The notes beneath the pieces were generated by a model that was not told the DNA's origin, searched no databases, and saw only the letters and a list, made by a program, of their open reading frames with translations. A DNA stretch of 64,000 nucleotides from Angiostrongylus vasorum (lineage: Eukaryota; Nematoda; Chromadorea; Rhabditida; Metastrongylidae), in assembly GCA_018806985.1 (NCBI GenBank), contig JADANN010000179.1, positions 124,001 to 188,000 of the forward strand, given 5' to 3'. This document shows, one piece after another, positions 11,601-24,075 of the stretch. The first letter of the stretch is position 1. Every line of letters starts with the position of its first letter. The translations under genes were made by a program, and so were the position numbers.

Positions 11601-14600
11601 CATTTGATAAGAAAAAGCCTACATCGCCGACACTTAGTTTTAGGGGAATCTAATTCCTAAGACTAGCAAATGTTCTACTGTTCGTTTGTTAGATGAGTCA
11701 GTTAGGATCGAGGATGCCATTCTGTAATGACGCAGTATAATATGTGATGAAGGAAGGATGCAGAAAAGAGCCCAAAGACTCACATCCGTGGAAGAATTCC
11801 GATGTTGTATAGTCAACCACTAGACAATATCTGTTTCTACAGGCTACTAAACTATACAGCGACAGACTTTTAACTTCAAAATATTGTAATTAGATGAGAG
11901 ACAGGCGGAACCAAAGACTCACATGGTGTGGTGGTGAATGCGTTAGCACCCAGAAAGGGTAATAGCGCGTTCGTTCCCCACCGCAAACACCTGAAGTCCG
12001 GAGTTTTGCAAATATCTTAGCAACGTTGTCATTGTAATTTTGTTCTTGGCTTCCATCATACTAATTGAAACACAGACATTCAAGGAGAGAAGTTTTCCAC
12101 ATATTCTAAGCGTTGCGACAAATTCTTTGATACGAACAATTACAAACAAGGTTGTTCATATCTATAGAAAATTCTACTTCTTGCTGAAAGCGTTATGCAT
12201 GCATGTGCTTTTGAACGGCAAACGTTCCACATTCACATTCAGATGGATTTCATGCAATCATACTGACGTCATATCAACTTCCGTATTTCCGAATTGCTCG
12301 CCGGTGTCCATAGTTAGTGAACCGGCTCCGATTCCGAATCCAACACCCTGTAAACTACTTGGAATCCCTACAGGTAACAACTAGCAGCGACTTACACTAC
12401 TAACTCGATCAAGAATATAGGGAAAAAATTAGGTGGTGCAGCGTACGTTCTCCCAATAAACCTTAGTCCTAAAGCACTTCGTTATCCTTAAACACCACAA
12501 GTTTTCTGTGTTTAATCCCAGATTGGTAAAGAGTTTGAAAAAAAACTAGTCATTCAACAAGAACTTCCAATAATGAATTCGCCTTAAGCTTCTTTCATAT
12601 ACGAAAAAAATCGTAATCTTCGACAGAAGTTGGCGAAAAGTTGTAATCCCTGCTTATCTACTGCATTTGGTATTTTGTGTTGCCAGTTCTTAAGAATGTT
12701 TCCGGTAACTGAAGTAAAACTGAAAAAAGAAAGCGCAAACGACAAACCTTCGGTCCATACCGTCGGCAGTGACATTGCTTGCAAAACAACTCGGCTTGAT
12801 GTTCACAACATGTCATTGAATCCAGTAACTTATTGCACATAGCTGAATGCTTAACTCACACAAGCCGAACACCACAAAGCAATTCCTATGCTCAGCGAAC
12901 GGTGTCAAAGCACGATACCAGAAATAACAACTGTCTATAGACCGACAACGAAGAACTGCTTGAAACAGCAGACCTTCAACAGCTGATTGCCTTTGCGCAT
13001 TGTAGCAGCCACCGTGTTTCTACCACCTTTAGCGAAGCATAGGACCAAATCCAAGCCAAAAGAAAAACAAGTAGAAATATAGGATGGACATTTAAAGCAT
13101 ATATGAGTAGGCAAAGCAGCACGGCGTCGACAGTGTAATTAATGCATATTGATTATTGACATGAAGCGACCAATGCGCATACTTCACTATGAACCAGCGG
13201 GCCTCAGCATGTTAGAGGTCACAGAGAGTAACATAAACACTAACACTAACCATGAAATAACACTTTACGTCGCATACACAATACAACATGATAAAAAACG
13301 GAGTTAGTGTCAGATAAATGCATTGGACTACATGTCTTCCAAGTTTTCTAATGATGAGAAAAAAAGTAGTGGTCTTGATATCATCTTCACACTCCAGAGA
13401 TTCTAGAGTTTAAGCAAATATTATGAACCCTTTGCCTCAACTTAGTCCGCTTTATTTAAAAAATGTGGTTGTAACTTTATCAGTGTCATATGAGTTTCTG
13501 TAGAGACTTATGGCTTGTTGCTTAGAAAGTTATTCAAATTCTTTTGAACTTAATATTTGGTCGTTCTTTTGAGAGATCTTACCATAACGAACGGCCTATT
13601 TTCACGAAGAATCTTACGGATTTCAATGAAATTCCCGTGTCATTAGTACTTTTCTGGTTGCGAAAGTTCGGACTTTCATAATCCATGAAAAAATCGGTTC
13701 ATGGCACTTTCAGGATCTCATCACAGCAGTTGCTGGATCTTGTGGATCAGAAGCAGAGTTTCCAGCATGTGGATGGATCTCTCTCATAAACACTGTATTC
13801 CGAGCCGAATTTCCGGATGGAAATGTCGTACTTCTGACCTTGGATGACCGCAATGAAGGATAAGCCTCACTGTATGGCGAAAGCTATGAGCACTTTCTTC
13901 CCAAGGCGGAGCGGTAAAGCACTTTGAAAGGTTTCACTATCATAGCACATACTTCCATTCAAAAAAAAACCGCTACTTTTCTGAGTATCCTTGAAGAGTT
14001 AGACAAAGTTAAGGAGAACTTTTTTGAGCTGGTGTGACTAAAAGCGAATGACTTATTTTACAAAGAGATGTGATGTTGGAAGAATTGACGACTGAGAAGC
14101 GATTAAATCTTTGTTTGTTCAAATCGTTGGGGCTACTGGAACAGAAAACAGAAAACCTTGTACAGATTTACTGCCACTCTGAACTTACAATGCACTTATA
14201 TTTTGAGTATATTGCTAGTTCGGTTCCTTCGCAGGTTGTAAGAAGGAACAGTTGTCTCTCATGACTAGGCATTTGAAAACATAGGAAACGAAATAGGAAA
14301 CATGCCAACTAAACTATAAAATACTTCTCGTCCTCAGAGAAAAACTGTAGACGGAATCCTCACGAGAAACTTCCTGGTACTGGCACGAAAAAACTGCGAA
14401 ATGTCGGCAAAGTCACTTTCTTCGTACATCCAGCGGCCCATCTTTTTAGAAAGACGATATAATGGATACTTTTGGAGAAAAGAAATTGTATTAGCAGAAT
14501 GCAAACAAGGCACGATAGCCGAACAATATCGCCGCCGATCTATTATGGATGTGAAGGCCATCGCCTACTACTTTCACAGAACGTCTAACAATTTGCAACC

Positions 14601-17274
14601 ACATTTTATCCATCATTCGGACAACTTTTATGCTAAGGGTCCCTAATATAAAGCAACTAAAGAAGTAAACTGGACTCCTCACAGGAATTGGCTATATGAG
14701 TTGGACTGGAGCACTTCAACAAAGCATTAAGAACAACTGTGAGCGTTAGCAAAGTCTGAGATCAGAAGCAGCAGGTAGAGGGGGTCGTACTCGCTAGTTA
14801 CACAGAATGTAAAGTGTGACACCAGGAGGGATGGAGCTCAAAGTAAGATATAAAGTCAAGTATGAGCAGCTTTTAGGCCTCTTCAGGAGTTCTTAACTGA
14901 TTGACACAGACCATTGCGTTCGTTCACCTACATAAATCTACGGTCTATTCGTCCCAATTCCGTAAAAAATGGAGAAATGAGTTAACACGATAGGCCAACA
15001 CACGTTCGATTTTGCACCAATGAGAAGCCAACTAGTACGAAAGCCATCCTCAAGCAATGCTTTCTCTTCAGGACAATATTAACCTTACAAATAGAGAGTA
15101 TTGGTGGACCGTCGATATCATAAGGAAGAACAAAATAGACTTCCGGAGAATTTTAGTAGAGAAGTAGTAAAATTACGAATTTTCTACGTTTAGTTCGGAA
15201 ATGTTTAACCATACCAAAAGAAAGTTTGCATAAAAATGACCTGTGGCTGTTTCGCATCGTAGTCTTGTTTTCAGACCCACTAAAACTAAGTGACGTCTTA
15301 ACGGATAGTCGGACAACCGTCTCATTGAAAGCGCTCCGATCAACAACTAGAGCGAAAGCACACAACTACTGGATCAATTCCTATCAAGAAGGAACCACAG
15401 AAAGTTGGCAGAAGTGCTGAACAGCGTTACATTATATCTCCACCTGTAATTTTGGAAGTTAAGAAATCCCATGAATTTCCAGAATATTTTATCGATTACT
15501 GAACCGCTTGTGTTTGCTGCTGGAAAGCGCACCTTGGTGCTGCTTAACGACAAACAAGTTTTAGTGGCCCGATGAATCTGTTGCAGAAAACGAAGTAAAT
15601 TCCGACATTCAGTCTTCCGGAATAAACCAGACGTACAGTATTTTCCTAAAAATTGCATTCTCTTCCATGCGAAATCTCATATTCGCCGAAATTCTATGAC
15701 ACAGGAGTAAAACGTTCCAACTCTTTTATACCATTCAGGTACTTCTGCGCTTTGCTAAACAGTAATAGTAAAGAAAGTTGTCAGAAGGTGCTTAGACGTT
15801 CAGATAGTTTAGCCTCAACTGATTCTCAACACTTCTTTCATTCGCTTTGAAGTCATCTACAGAGGTGGTGGAGATCGCTGTGAGGTGAGGATGTGCGGAT
15901 TTCTCTCTTCATTGAAATATAGAATGGCGGTTAGGGGTGGGCTTTTGTTAAAATCCTACATAGCCAAGCTATACTGTTCACATGCCTTCATAACAAACAG
16001 TCGATAGCTGTTCCACATCAAGGATCGCTTCTTTACGACTAGAATTCTTCAACGACTTCAGTGATTCCTGAGATATTTGTGCTTTCATAAGAGGAACGCA
16101 ATGTCAAACGAGTAGGTCGCTCGTCCACTTTCGTTCCGACGACTGACCTCGGCCGAATGTCGCACAGTTGTTTCTCATTCTGTACATCAACGCCATTTCT
16201 TACGACATATGCGAATATTACAATCATCCACAAAACGCTAGCCAGACGATCTCAGTCAGATTGAAGCCAAACGAGCTATTTAAAATGAATAGTTGCTTCA
16301 GTTTGAATCACACTGACATATAAGCACAAAAACCCTAAATAAAAAGTCACTGCATATTAAAACGTGGATTACACCAAAGAGATATCAAATCCTCTCGTTT
16401 TTCTCTTGTACTACTGGTCGCTTTAGCTCTTAACAATGTTTAGTTTAGTGATTTTTGTCCGAGGAAAAACGTCGAGGCACCAGATTACAACCTCCTTGGT
16501 TGACACTCTGTCTCAATCGACATGAACGAGGTAGAAAACACAGCATTCAGGAAATAAGTATCAACGTTATGGTGCATGGGAAAACTGCAGAAGAATTACA
16601 TTAAGTGAATTGCAGCTGTTTTTGTGTCATGAAAGAGGAGAATGAGTTCTTTGAAGTGGGCAAAATGCGAATAAAGCGTATCCTTCAAATTTTATAGCAA
16701 AGTAACCCATTTAGAGAGACAGAAAGATCTAGACAATATATTCTAACGATACACCCCGAATACAAAGCACAGGTATGGCATTCACCTCAGCAACCAAATG
16801 TTCATCATTTTTTTAAAAGGATATTACTGGCAAGTATGACTGTTTGTGAGAAAAAAAACTTTCATTCTATACTTCAAGACCAACTAATCCTCTACAATTT
16901 CTCACCAAGAAATCCCAAACTATTTCTTTTTCCCTTTGTTTATAAGGTTTCCAAAAATTAGGAACCTATACGGAAAGTTTCAAGTCGATAAGACGACTGG
17001 AACACGAGTGCAACCACAGCAATGAACAAGAAGCTCTACGTTGGGAACAATTCCCTTACTAAATCTTCCAAATAATATAGTTCAAGATGTTCATTTTTTA
17101 ATGAGAAATCACTAATACGTCCACAATAAAATCAATAAATCAATGATCGAATAACGCACTGCATTTGAAGCAGAACTTATGCCATTTGTATCCTCCAGCG
17201 GCCATTTCTTCTGCAGCGTAGACAGACTTTCCACATTTTGGACATTTTGGATGTTCTACGGGTTTGAAAGGCAT
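8432..17274 (-). CDS. mlp-1: Muscle LIM protein / CRP-type single-LIM protein with two alternative 3' ends
   Basis: Exon 1 (17,160-17,274) starts [20 protein letters not shown] and encodes the first LIM zinc finger (CPKC...HKFC..C). It joins in phase to 12,748-12,842 (second finger, [31 protein letters not shown]) and 12,258-12,347 ([20 protein letters not shown], then EVDMTSV and stop), giving 99 residues. It also joins in phase to 8,432-8,613, which encodes a second version of the same half domain ([52 protein letters not shown]) and its own stop, giving 98 residues. Zinc ligands are complete in both, and a Gly-rich segment follows the LIM, as in CRP/MLP proteins. These act at muscle Z-disc or dense-body structures and bind alpha-actinin; that role is inferred. 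Acceptor GATTCCAG lies right before the ATG. Whether the two ends are isoforms or the second belongs to another LIM copy is open. Confidence 0.85.
9960..10440 (-). pseudogene. RTE-clade LINE remnant (reverse transcriptase tail)
   Basis: On the minus strand, 10,020-10,140 translates with breaks to [20 protein letters not shown]. The same C-terminal signature occurs near 63,700 and, on the minus strand, near 32,800. Further upstream on that strand (10,200-10,430) is a decayed segment resembling the VDDIAIF region of the polymerase core. It lies in the LIM-gene intron and is dead. Confidence 0.6.
10802..11085 (-). mobile_element. SINE-A copy
   Basis: Minus-strand copy: GGTGTTGATCAATCCCTAAG, ATGACTCATGGTGGCCTACC, GATGTATCGAGCCA, then the tRNA-like head near 11,040-11,085. 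The A-box is diverged. Confidence 0.8.
11893..12031 (-). repeat. Repeat family D copy
   Basis: Contains AGATGAGAGACAGGCGGAAC, GTGGTGGTGAATGCGTTAGC, ACCCAGAAAGGGTAATAGCG and GGAGTTTTGCAAATATCTTA. It lies just beyond the terminal exon a of the LIM gene. Confidence 0.7.
12843..17159 (-). other. Long first intron of the LIM gene, no gene recognised
   Basis: 4.3 kb between exon 1 and exon 2a. I found no protein similarity in any frame; open frames around 14,070-14,680 and 15,150-15,850 lack codon structure or any known motif. Bases 13,725-13,870 weakly resemble repeat E (CCGGATGGAAATGTCGTACT). Muscle enhancers could lie in such an intron, but none can be identified by eye. Confidence 0.4.
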
Positions 17275-17282
17275 CTGGAATC
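17275..17282 (-). promoter_or_regulatory. Splice or trans-splice acceptor abutting the LIM-gene ATG
   Basis: On the minus strand GATTCCAG is followed directly by ATGCC. An acceptor ending at the start codon fits spliced-leader addition or a 5' UTR intron and fixes the start used for the LIM protein. Confidence 0.5.
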
Positions 17283-18145
17283 GTCCACATAGTCATCATA
17301 ATCGTAAAAAAGTTCACGCTGAGCGAAGTGCAATAGTTACGAAGAAAAGCAAACTGAGAAGATGAGAGGAAATCATACCAACAAAATTTTTCAATGACTT
17401 AGTTTTCTCCAGTTTTTTCTTTTTTCACTCAAAAAATTGACTGGATATCGAGGTGCAGATCCGTAGTTGAACGACCATTTGACCTCTATGCGGTCAAAAT
17501 GCAGGCAGGGAAACTCGTCCACAGGGATAACAATGTAAAAAAAAGTGAAATGAATTCCTATATATACATAGATGCTAGCCGTCATTAAAACTTGTTCACA
17601 TAATTTTCAAACGACTACGATTTCAATTGAAAACCTACGATGGGGGAAACTCGTACTATGGATGCAAACGGATAAATTCTAGTCTGAGATGATTATGATG
17701 GAAAGAAAAGAAATGGAGGACCAAAAAAGACCATAACCAAAGGGATTCTGTTATATCCCGGGAATTTAAATTAGATTATGGAGGAAAAAAAACATGAATA
17801 GAGTAAAAAAGAACAATAAGAACAATCACGAACAACATTGATTCATCCAGAAAAAAAATTGCAGCAAATTGATCATAACGAAGGCACTTGTAAATCCTTA
17901 CGACAACAATTGTCCGTGAAGAAGGATCAGGAAGTAAGGGGGGATTAGCGAGTGTGTCAACGACGACACAAAGTGATAGTAGAGAGTGCGATCGTTCCTG
18001 TAGGCGGAGCGTCCCCAATGCAAACAACACATCCGCTCCCTCAAGATCACCTCCAGAGGAACGAACAGTGAGTATCTACGTCGAACATTCGATTGATTCT
18101 AGTTTGTGTCTAGACAAAGAAGAATTGAACACTATGTATCAAATG

Positions 18146-18440
18146 GGCGAGTGTAGCGCAGTGGTTAGAGGTGCTCTTCAACACATACGTGGTCGTCGGT
18201 TCGATCCCGCGCGCTAGAGTCACCAGACCTTTATCCCTTCGGGACTGGAAAATTGGTACCAGACTTTTCTGGGAGGATAACAGCACTGTTCGATACATCA
18301 GTAAGCTACCACGAGTCATTGTATAGGCCATATATGCATACAATCACATCTGACGATGCTTGATGAAGTCGAATGCGCTGAACATCCCTCACAAATTGAT
18401 CAACGCCAAAAGCCTTGTCCTTCTATCCTAGTCAATAAGA
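18146..18440 (+). mobile_element. SINE-A copy with a well-preserved tRNA-like head
   Basis: GCGAGTGTAGCGCAGTGGTT and GTCGGTTCGATCCCGC are good A- and B-boxes at about tRNA spacing. The body has TGGAAAATTGGTACCAGACT and the 3' end GATCAACGCC, then CCTTGTCCTTCTATCCT. Confidence 0.85.
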
Positions 18441-18701
18441 ACAGCACTATTTGGGTTTAATCGGTAGATTTTTAATGATTTCGAATTCGAAAATGATGAA
18501 AACTTCTAGGTAATAACCGATGATTTAGTTAGCATTTTATTAATTGCACGCAAATTTGATATCAGTTAACTGTTCGCTACCTCATTTATCTACTTATCTT
18601 TGAGATCGGTGTGTTGAAGATTTCGTCATTGCATGAACTATAATGGACCTTCAGTAATGCGATCGGATTCCCTTCTCGATCAACCTCAATGTATTAAAAA
18701 G

Positions 18702-18982
18702 GATAGGAGATAAATCTCTCGGCTTTGACGCTGAGGAACGCGCCATGCATTCGACATCATTTAGCACCGCTTGGAGGTGAATGAATGCGTATCTGGCCCT
18801 TACGACTTAATGACTCACGGTGGCCTACCTATGTATCGAGCCAGTGCAGCTATCCTCCCAAAAAAAGTCTGGCACCAATTTCCCAACCCTAGCGGGATGG
18901 AGGGCTTGATGAGTCTAGGGCGCGAGGATCGATCCCATGTGCATAGCTGAGCGCCTGTGATCACTGCGCTACACGCAACTCA
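18702..18982 (-). mobile_element. SINE-A copy
   Basis: Minus-strand copy about 260 bases from the plus-strand copy at 18,146, so the two form a loose inverted pair. Blocks: CTCGGCTTTGACGCTGAGG, CTCACGGTGGCCTACC, and the head complement CACTGCGCTACACGC. Confidence 0.8.
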
Positions 18983-19301
18983 CTCAATGTATTATGACTA
19001 TCAAATATGACGTATGAGACCTCATTGAGAAGACTAAATGAAGTGGAAAATGGATAATCAGTGACAAAATTTCACTCTGGTAAGTTCGCCACATATTCGG
19101 ACCGCTGCGCCGCTAATGATACTCTTCTCTCCCAGTAGTTTTTCTGACTGATCGTGGCTGGAACTGTGAAACTGCCATGTATTAGTGGGTAACTCAAAGG
19201 AACTAGGGACTCATTCAAACTAAGGAGCTCGGTAATTTTATGTAGACGCTCATCTAAGAGTAACTTTTAGGCACAATATTCGGTGGACATCTACTTTTCA
19301 G

Positions 19302-19540
19302 TGATAAGCTTACATGAGGTTATTACGAAAAGTATTCATTCGACTAACGTTTCGACGTCTTCGTCTTCTATAGACCGCGATGATCCGGGTCGATGGCCAG
19401 CAATGTCTAGTGGATAGTTCCTCATCTAGAACCGTAGTAAAAAAGGTACTACACCGAAAATTTTGCGCTCGTATTGCCATTTGATTGAACAGTTGGAACC
19501 TAGAAAGTAGGCCTTGGTATTTGAAAAGAACCAATGGGAT
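19302..19540 (-). mobile_element. Foldback-family element with a degenerate hammerhead motif
   Basis: Starts ATAAGCTTACATGAGGTT and carries TTCGACTAACGTTTCGACG, as at the left end of the element at 27,005. On the minus strand the stem II (GACG/CGTC) and GAAACGTTAG are intact, but CTGATGA has become CTATAGA, so the hammerhead core is broken. No opposite arm was found. Confidence 0.6.
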
Positions 19541-21529
19541 TTCCCGGCACTTGGTTCAAGTTAATCGGTGACTAACAAGGCTAGAAATAGATGGTGACAG
19601 AGGAAACAAGAGAGGGCTAGTCGATTTCAGTGTTTCATCATTCACCAATCTTCTCTCCTGACACCGATCCTGGAGACATAATTGACTTCAACTCGTAGGA
19701 GACTGCGTCAACGCCCGTCTGATGGAAAGACGTGCTCTCAGTGCACTATTGGAAGTGTTACTCCCACCAATTCCAGAAATTTAAAACGTCCTCGGAAAAT
19801 GTTCGAGAAAGTGCAATGTACTTAAGTTGGAGAAGTTCCAAATCCATTACGTCCGAGAAAACAAGCCAACTAAAGAAGGATTTCTGCGCCTTTTTTTAAG
19901 CAACTAGAATTCATTTATTCCTGAATCGCTAAACGCTCTTGGTGATAGCAAAGTTTGCAACTGTGCCCTAAGAATATACAAGCAAATTGGGGCAAATGTT
20001 GTTCTCACTCTAACCCGCTCCCGTCAGATATTTTCGCATTGTTCCACGATTAGTCCTAATTTGATTATATCTCTACCATAGTTAACAGCATAGTGTATTG
20101 GTTTCAATGCACATATGTCTTGTCTTTCAAATCTGAACAAGTATATCTCAGCTCGTAGAAGACTTTATCGATCCAAATAAAGTGAACAGGATATAAAGGA
20201 CATTGCAAACAAGAACCAAACTTCCTCATAGTGAAATTTCGAGCTCTGGAAAGCCATCCTTTCGTGTCGCTTTTTCGTTAAGGCTCGTATTTTGAGTAGA
20301 GAAGCGACTGAACAAGCCAAATTTCGTTGGACAGAACGCAATGACGTCATCGATTATTTCGTGGATGTTTGTGAATGCCGGGCTTGCAGTAGGAATTTCA
20401 AAAATTTGGATGAGTCTTAAAAAATTCGTACAAATATGCATGTGTTTTTTCTTGAAAAATTTAAATTTAAGCATAGTCCTTAAGTCAAACAGTGTCTTCT
20501 ACAATGTTATCTAAGAAATCTTTAGCAGTTATAGAATAAACTACTACTGTGCCGAATGTGTTAAACACGGATGAGCGGAAAATCTACGGAATACGAAGAA
20601 AATTTTGAAAAAATAACCAGTAACTTTTCAACGTCTGGTTTTAAATCACCTATGGCTTGATGGCCGCCACAATATTGATCGATTTGTATAAAATACACGT
20701 AGTCATTTCATTTTTCAAAAAAGGAATTTTGGTTTGGAGAAACGAAGATGGGGAACGTTGGAGAAGACAAATGTCAATACTGAGCAACTGCTCGCAACCA
20801 ATGCTGTTTTCACGGACACCCGCAACACAAACCCGATGGTTGAATCATATCCAGCGATCAATACGTATACTTAGTGTGCAGCAGCATAACAGAAGCGTAA
20901 AGAAAAGTCAGAAAGGAAGTAGGAAACTTTTTGAAGGAAATCGTGTGAAAGCAAGGAAAAAAATGAGAAATGAAGGATGGTTCTACCAGATCGCCAAAAA
21001 TCTGGAAATTTATAACGCTTCAAGGCCAGCATGACTCGTTTCATCGCTTTTGTCCGGTCAACCTACCAAATATAAGAGCTATCGTCTTGACGAAATCTGA
21101 TTCGCAAAGAATCGAAACTCTCTCCGATCGACAAAGTCTAACAATTGCTTGTGGCGATAAGTTGAGAACGCTCTAGCATGACTAAGTCGGCATTCCTAGG
21201 AAACCACTGTTCCATCAACATTAAACATATCACCGAGGAGAGAAGATGACCGGTCCTCAAGTCGCAGCCGAACAGGCAAATGCATTGACAACGGTTGCAA
21301 CGCAAAGAATTGAATGTAGTAACTGTTGAGAGCTACACTTCAAAAGCACGCGAGTAATCTAAATGACTCGGAGCCAGATTTACTCCAAATCAAAGGTTAG
21401 TACACGTTTTCGGAAGCCTCCCTTTTTCAAATAGCGTATAAATCATTTCTGATGTAAGTGAACTAATTGCGTGATTTCTCGGGCAGGAAAGAAAAGAAAG
21501 AAATGATAAATAATAAATAGAGGCTTTCA
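19541..21529. other. Intergenic stretch, nothing recognised
   Basis: AT-rich DNA with short random open frames on both strands (longest about 125 codons at 20,657-21,034, rich in Arg/Lys/Gln and without motifs). No repeat family defined here is evident. Confidence 0.4.
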
Positions 21530-21925
21530 GGGCGCAAGTATTGCGCAGTGGTAGTGATGCCGTTCAATATACCCTTACGGCCTTGGCGCGACCCCGCCCG
21601 TTCCAAACAAGCCTCCATTCCACGGACGTAGGGAGATTCGTACTGGACTTGCCTGGGATCAGCTCGTTCTGTGAGATCCACGAAACTGGGAAAGTGCCTG
21701 GTATGAAGATTTTGGACGATCTTAACACGGCTATCCGATAATTCCAAGAAGCGCTGACTAAAGAAGGGCATTAACACCACTGAAGAGGTAGCAGAACCCA
21801 AACTCGAAATAGTCGGAGGACCGTTGCGAATGATGAATGCGAGGAAACGAGTCAAAAGCAAGAAGTGAGACGCCCAAGTATGTTACATTGAGTTGTGTAG
21901 AGAATAAGAAATTAATAAATAAATA
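21530..21925 (+). mobile_element. SINE-B copy (diverged)
   Basis: TTGCGCAGTGGTAGTGATGC matches the SINE-B head; later GAGATTCGTACTGGACTTGC and GATGAATGCGAGGAAACGAG match its body. The tail is AAATTAATAAATAAATA. Confidence 0.7.
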
Positions 21926-22567
21926 CCTTCACTTTAACAAGTATTCTAAAAAATTTAGCGGTCATTTGCTAAGACGAGTGACGTAGGCGGTCGGTGTCGA
22001 AATCTGCTCAAGGACCGGTCATGTGCTATGCGAAAGCAAACAACTTAGAAGGAAGCTCACTAATTTCAGGAAAACTGAAGCTTGTGTCTAGTCCAGAATA
22101 AACCCGGAATAAATTTTAAGCCAAAAATGACGTTTAGAATATACAACCGGAGAACCATCTCACTTTAGGTCACAGAAAGAGTACTACCTTATTTAATATT
22201 CTTAACACAAAATAGTGTTATTATGAAAAGCAAGAGAACATAGAAAGAAAAGAAGGATAGATTTAATGAATAACTAATAACTTTGCTTGAATACATCAGC
22301 AAGGAATTTCTGCGATCATTGTAGACGAAAGCTCCACCTCAAATGTCATGGGTCCCTTATTCCAGCTTTGTGCTTGCTCTCCAGTTGAATTTATGACTGT
22401 AGAAAAATGTTTTTCTTACAAAATAATACTCTTTAAAGTTGATTACACAACAGAAATTGAACTGAGTTCAATCGACAATATTGCCCCAGCGACATGAACT
22501 TCTTTAGCACATTAATCCCAACAGTGTAGAAGATATGGATATTGCCAAGAAGAATTGGTTGTGCACG

Positions 22568-22623
22568 TGTATATATATGTGTAAATACGTATATACATAT
22601 ATATGTATATATAAATATGTGTT

Positions 22624-22682
<59 letters not shown>

Positions 22683-22703
22683 GTGTGTGTGTGTGTGTGT
22701 ATT
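22568..22703 (+). repeat. TA/TG microsatellite
   Basis: TA-rich repeats (22,568-22,620) grade into about 37 TG dinucleotides (22,621-22,703), interrupted once by AGG near 22,681. Translated on the minus strand it gives His/Thr repeats, which are artefacts. Confidence 0.95.
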
Positions 22704-23274
22704 TTTGGTAGTCGTTTTTAAGTGGTGGAAACAAAATGGTGTTGGAGTAATCAGATCAGTTGCTGATCCAAAAAAGCCAGACTTGCTTGTAAACTTTGCA
22801 CTGTGCTGGCAATCGATCATCTGCTTTAGGATAACTGTGTTGTGAGTGACGGGCTGAATTGGAAGTAACCACCCAATCCTTCAAGCTGACAACAATCTAC
22901 CGTGGGCGTAATAGTGATACTAGAAAGGAGATTTCTCTGTACTCAGCGCTGGACACTGCGTACCATAAGCATAGCATGACATAATGACTTCCCATGAGGA
23001 CGCGACTTCACATCGTCTAGGAGTCTGCACGGGTCCCAACAGCTCAGTATTCCAGGTAGAGTTGAAGTAGAATATTAGATCTCATCTGCAGGATGACGTG
23101 CAAAGGCAAACTTGCTCACTACAGCGTGACAGGGGGATAACCACTGCACAATACATGGGTGCAGCCAGAACACTGTGGTCTTCATATAGCAAATTTTAGG
23201 ATGAGTTTCTTTTAATCTTGGCATTGGTCAACAATTCACTGCTTTTCTTGATGAACAAGCACGAGATTCAGCCA

Positions 23275-23515
23275 CAAGATTGCTGAGATATTTGCAAAAC
23301 TGCGGACCGCAGGTGTCTGCGGTGGGGAACGAACGCGCTATTGTCCTTTCCGAGGAGTAACGCGTTCACCACCACACCATGCGGATCCTTTGTTTCGCCT
23401 GTCTCTCAGCTAGTTCTCTCGATCAGTGCCGTCAGCAATCACCCGCCAACGGGATTGATCTGGAGAGCCCACATCGGCATTGAACCCAGTTAAGCTGTAG
23501 CTTAATACCCTGCCA
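23275..23515 (+). repeat. Repeat family D copy with its right end
   Basis: Contains TTGCTGAGATATTTGCAAAA, CGGTGGGGAACGAACGCGC, CACCACACCATGCGGATCC, CTGTCTCTCAGCTAGTTCT, then CCAACGGGATTGATCTGGA and a right edge AATACCCTGCCATAAAA. That edge is the complement of the family's left edge (GGCAGGGTATTAT, near 35,430), which suggests terminal inverted repeats. Confidence 0.75.
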
Positions 23516-23544
23516 TAAAAATTATAGAAGGCAGAAAATAAAAA

Positions 23545-23710
23545 CTAAGCACGAGATTGTTATTGTAGTATTTGTTAATATAAAGTAGCTGAAATGTCGG
23601 CGGTTTCGTCTTTTTGGAGCGTGGAAAAGTCAAACTGACATGCAATCTACTCAACCAAAGACTTTCATAACCCCATCACAGAATAGTTAACACATAAATT
23701 TCCATTTGCA
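23545..23710 (-). repeat. Decayed relative of the hammerhead-bearing element
   Basis: GTGGAAAAGTCAAACTGACA, GCAATCTACTCAACCAAAG and CATAACCCC match the flank of the element at 51,010-51,070. The hammerhead region (23,590-23,625) is recognisable only in outline. Confidence 0.5.
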
Positions 23711-24004
23711 CAACAAACAGCTTTTTTTTAAGTAATAACTATTTTGTTCTCTGTAAGCCTTCCAGTTAATTGGTGGAGACCAGCCGCACAAAGTATTACA
23801 TGGGCGAAGAATGTGGCTGCGTCAGGTCAGAGAACCAGCCTGAGGTATGGCGCGAGGTCGTGCGTGATCACAAAGCACTCCTATTTGCGGTTCATTTCTA
23901 GATTTTTGGAAGCTGCCTTTTTTGAATTTTTTGGAGTTTATACGTACTAATTTTTATCTGCTGAGGTTAAGAAGGCGCTTGGCTCAGTTGACTGCGGTCA
24001 ATTT

Positions 24005-24075
24005 GATCTTTCTAGGCTCTGAAGAAGGCGAAAAACAGCGGAAACGCGCTCTGTTGTGAATTAACAAATGCTGTC
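24005..24075 (+). repeat. Degenerate hammerhead-like motif
   Basis: GGCTCTGAAGAAGGCGAAAA keeps the conserved 5' part (CTGAAGA plus GGCG), but the pairing partner and GAAACGTC are altered to GCGGAAACGCGC. Probably a dead copy. Confidence 0.4.

Noticed and set aside
18146..18220. Possible tRNA gene (A- and B-boxes at tRNA spacing)
   Set aside because: The same head begins about ten repeats with a shared non-tRNA body, and the acceptor stem does not close; it is a SINE head.
20657..21034. 125-codon frame rich in Arg/Lys/Gln
   Set aside because: No recognisable domain, no acceptor near the ATG, and AT-poor codons not seen; likely chance.
21463..21861. 132-codon minus-strand frame
   Set aside because: Antisense to a SINE-B copy; no domain or splice context.
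22504..22845. His/Thr-rich and Cys/Val-rich open frames
   Set aside because: Products of the TG microsatellite on the two strands.
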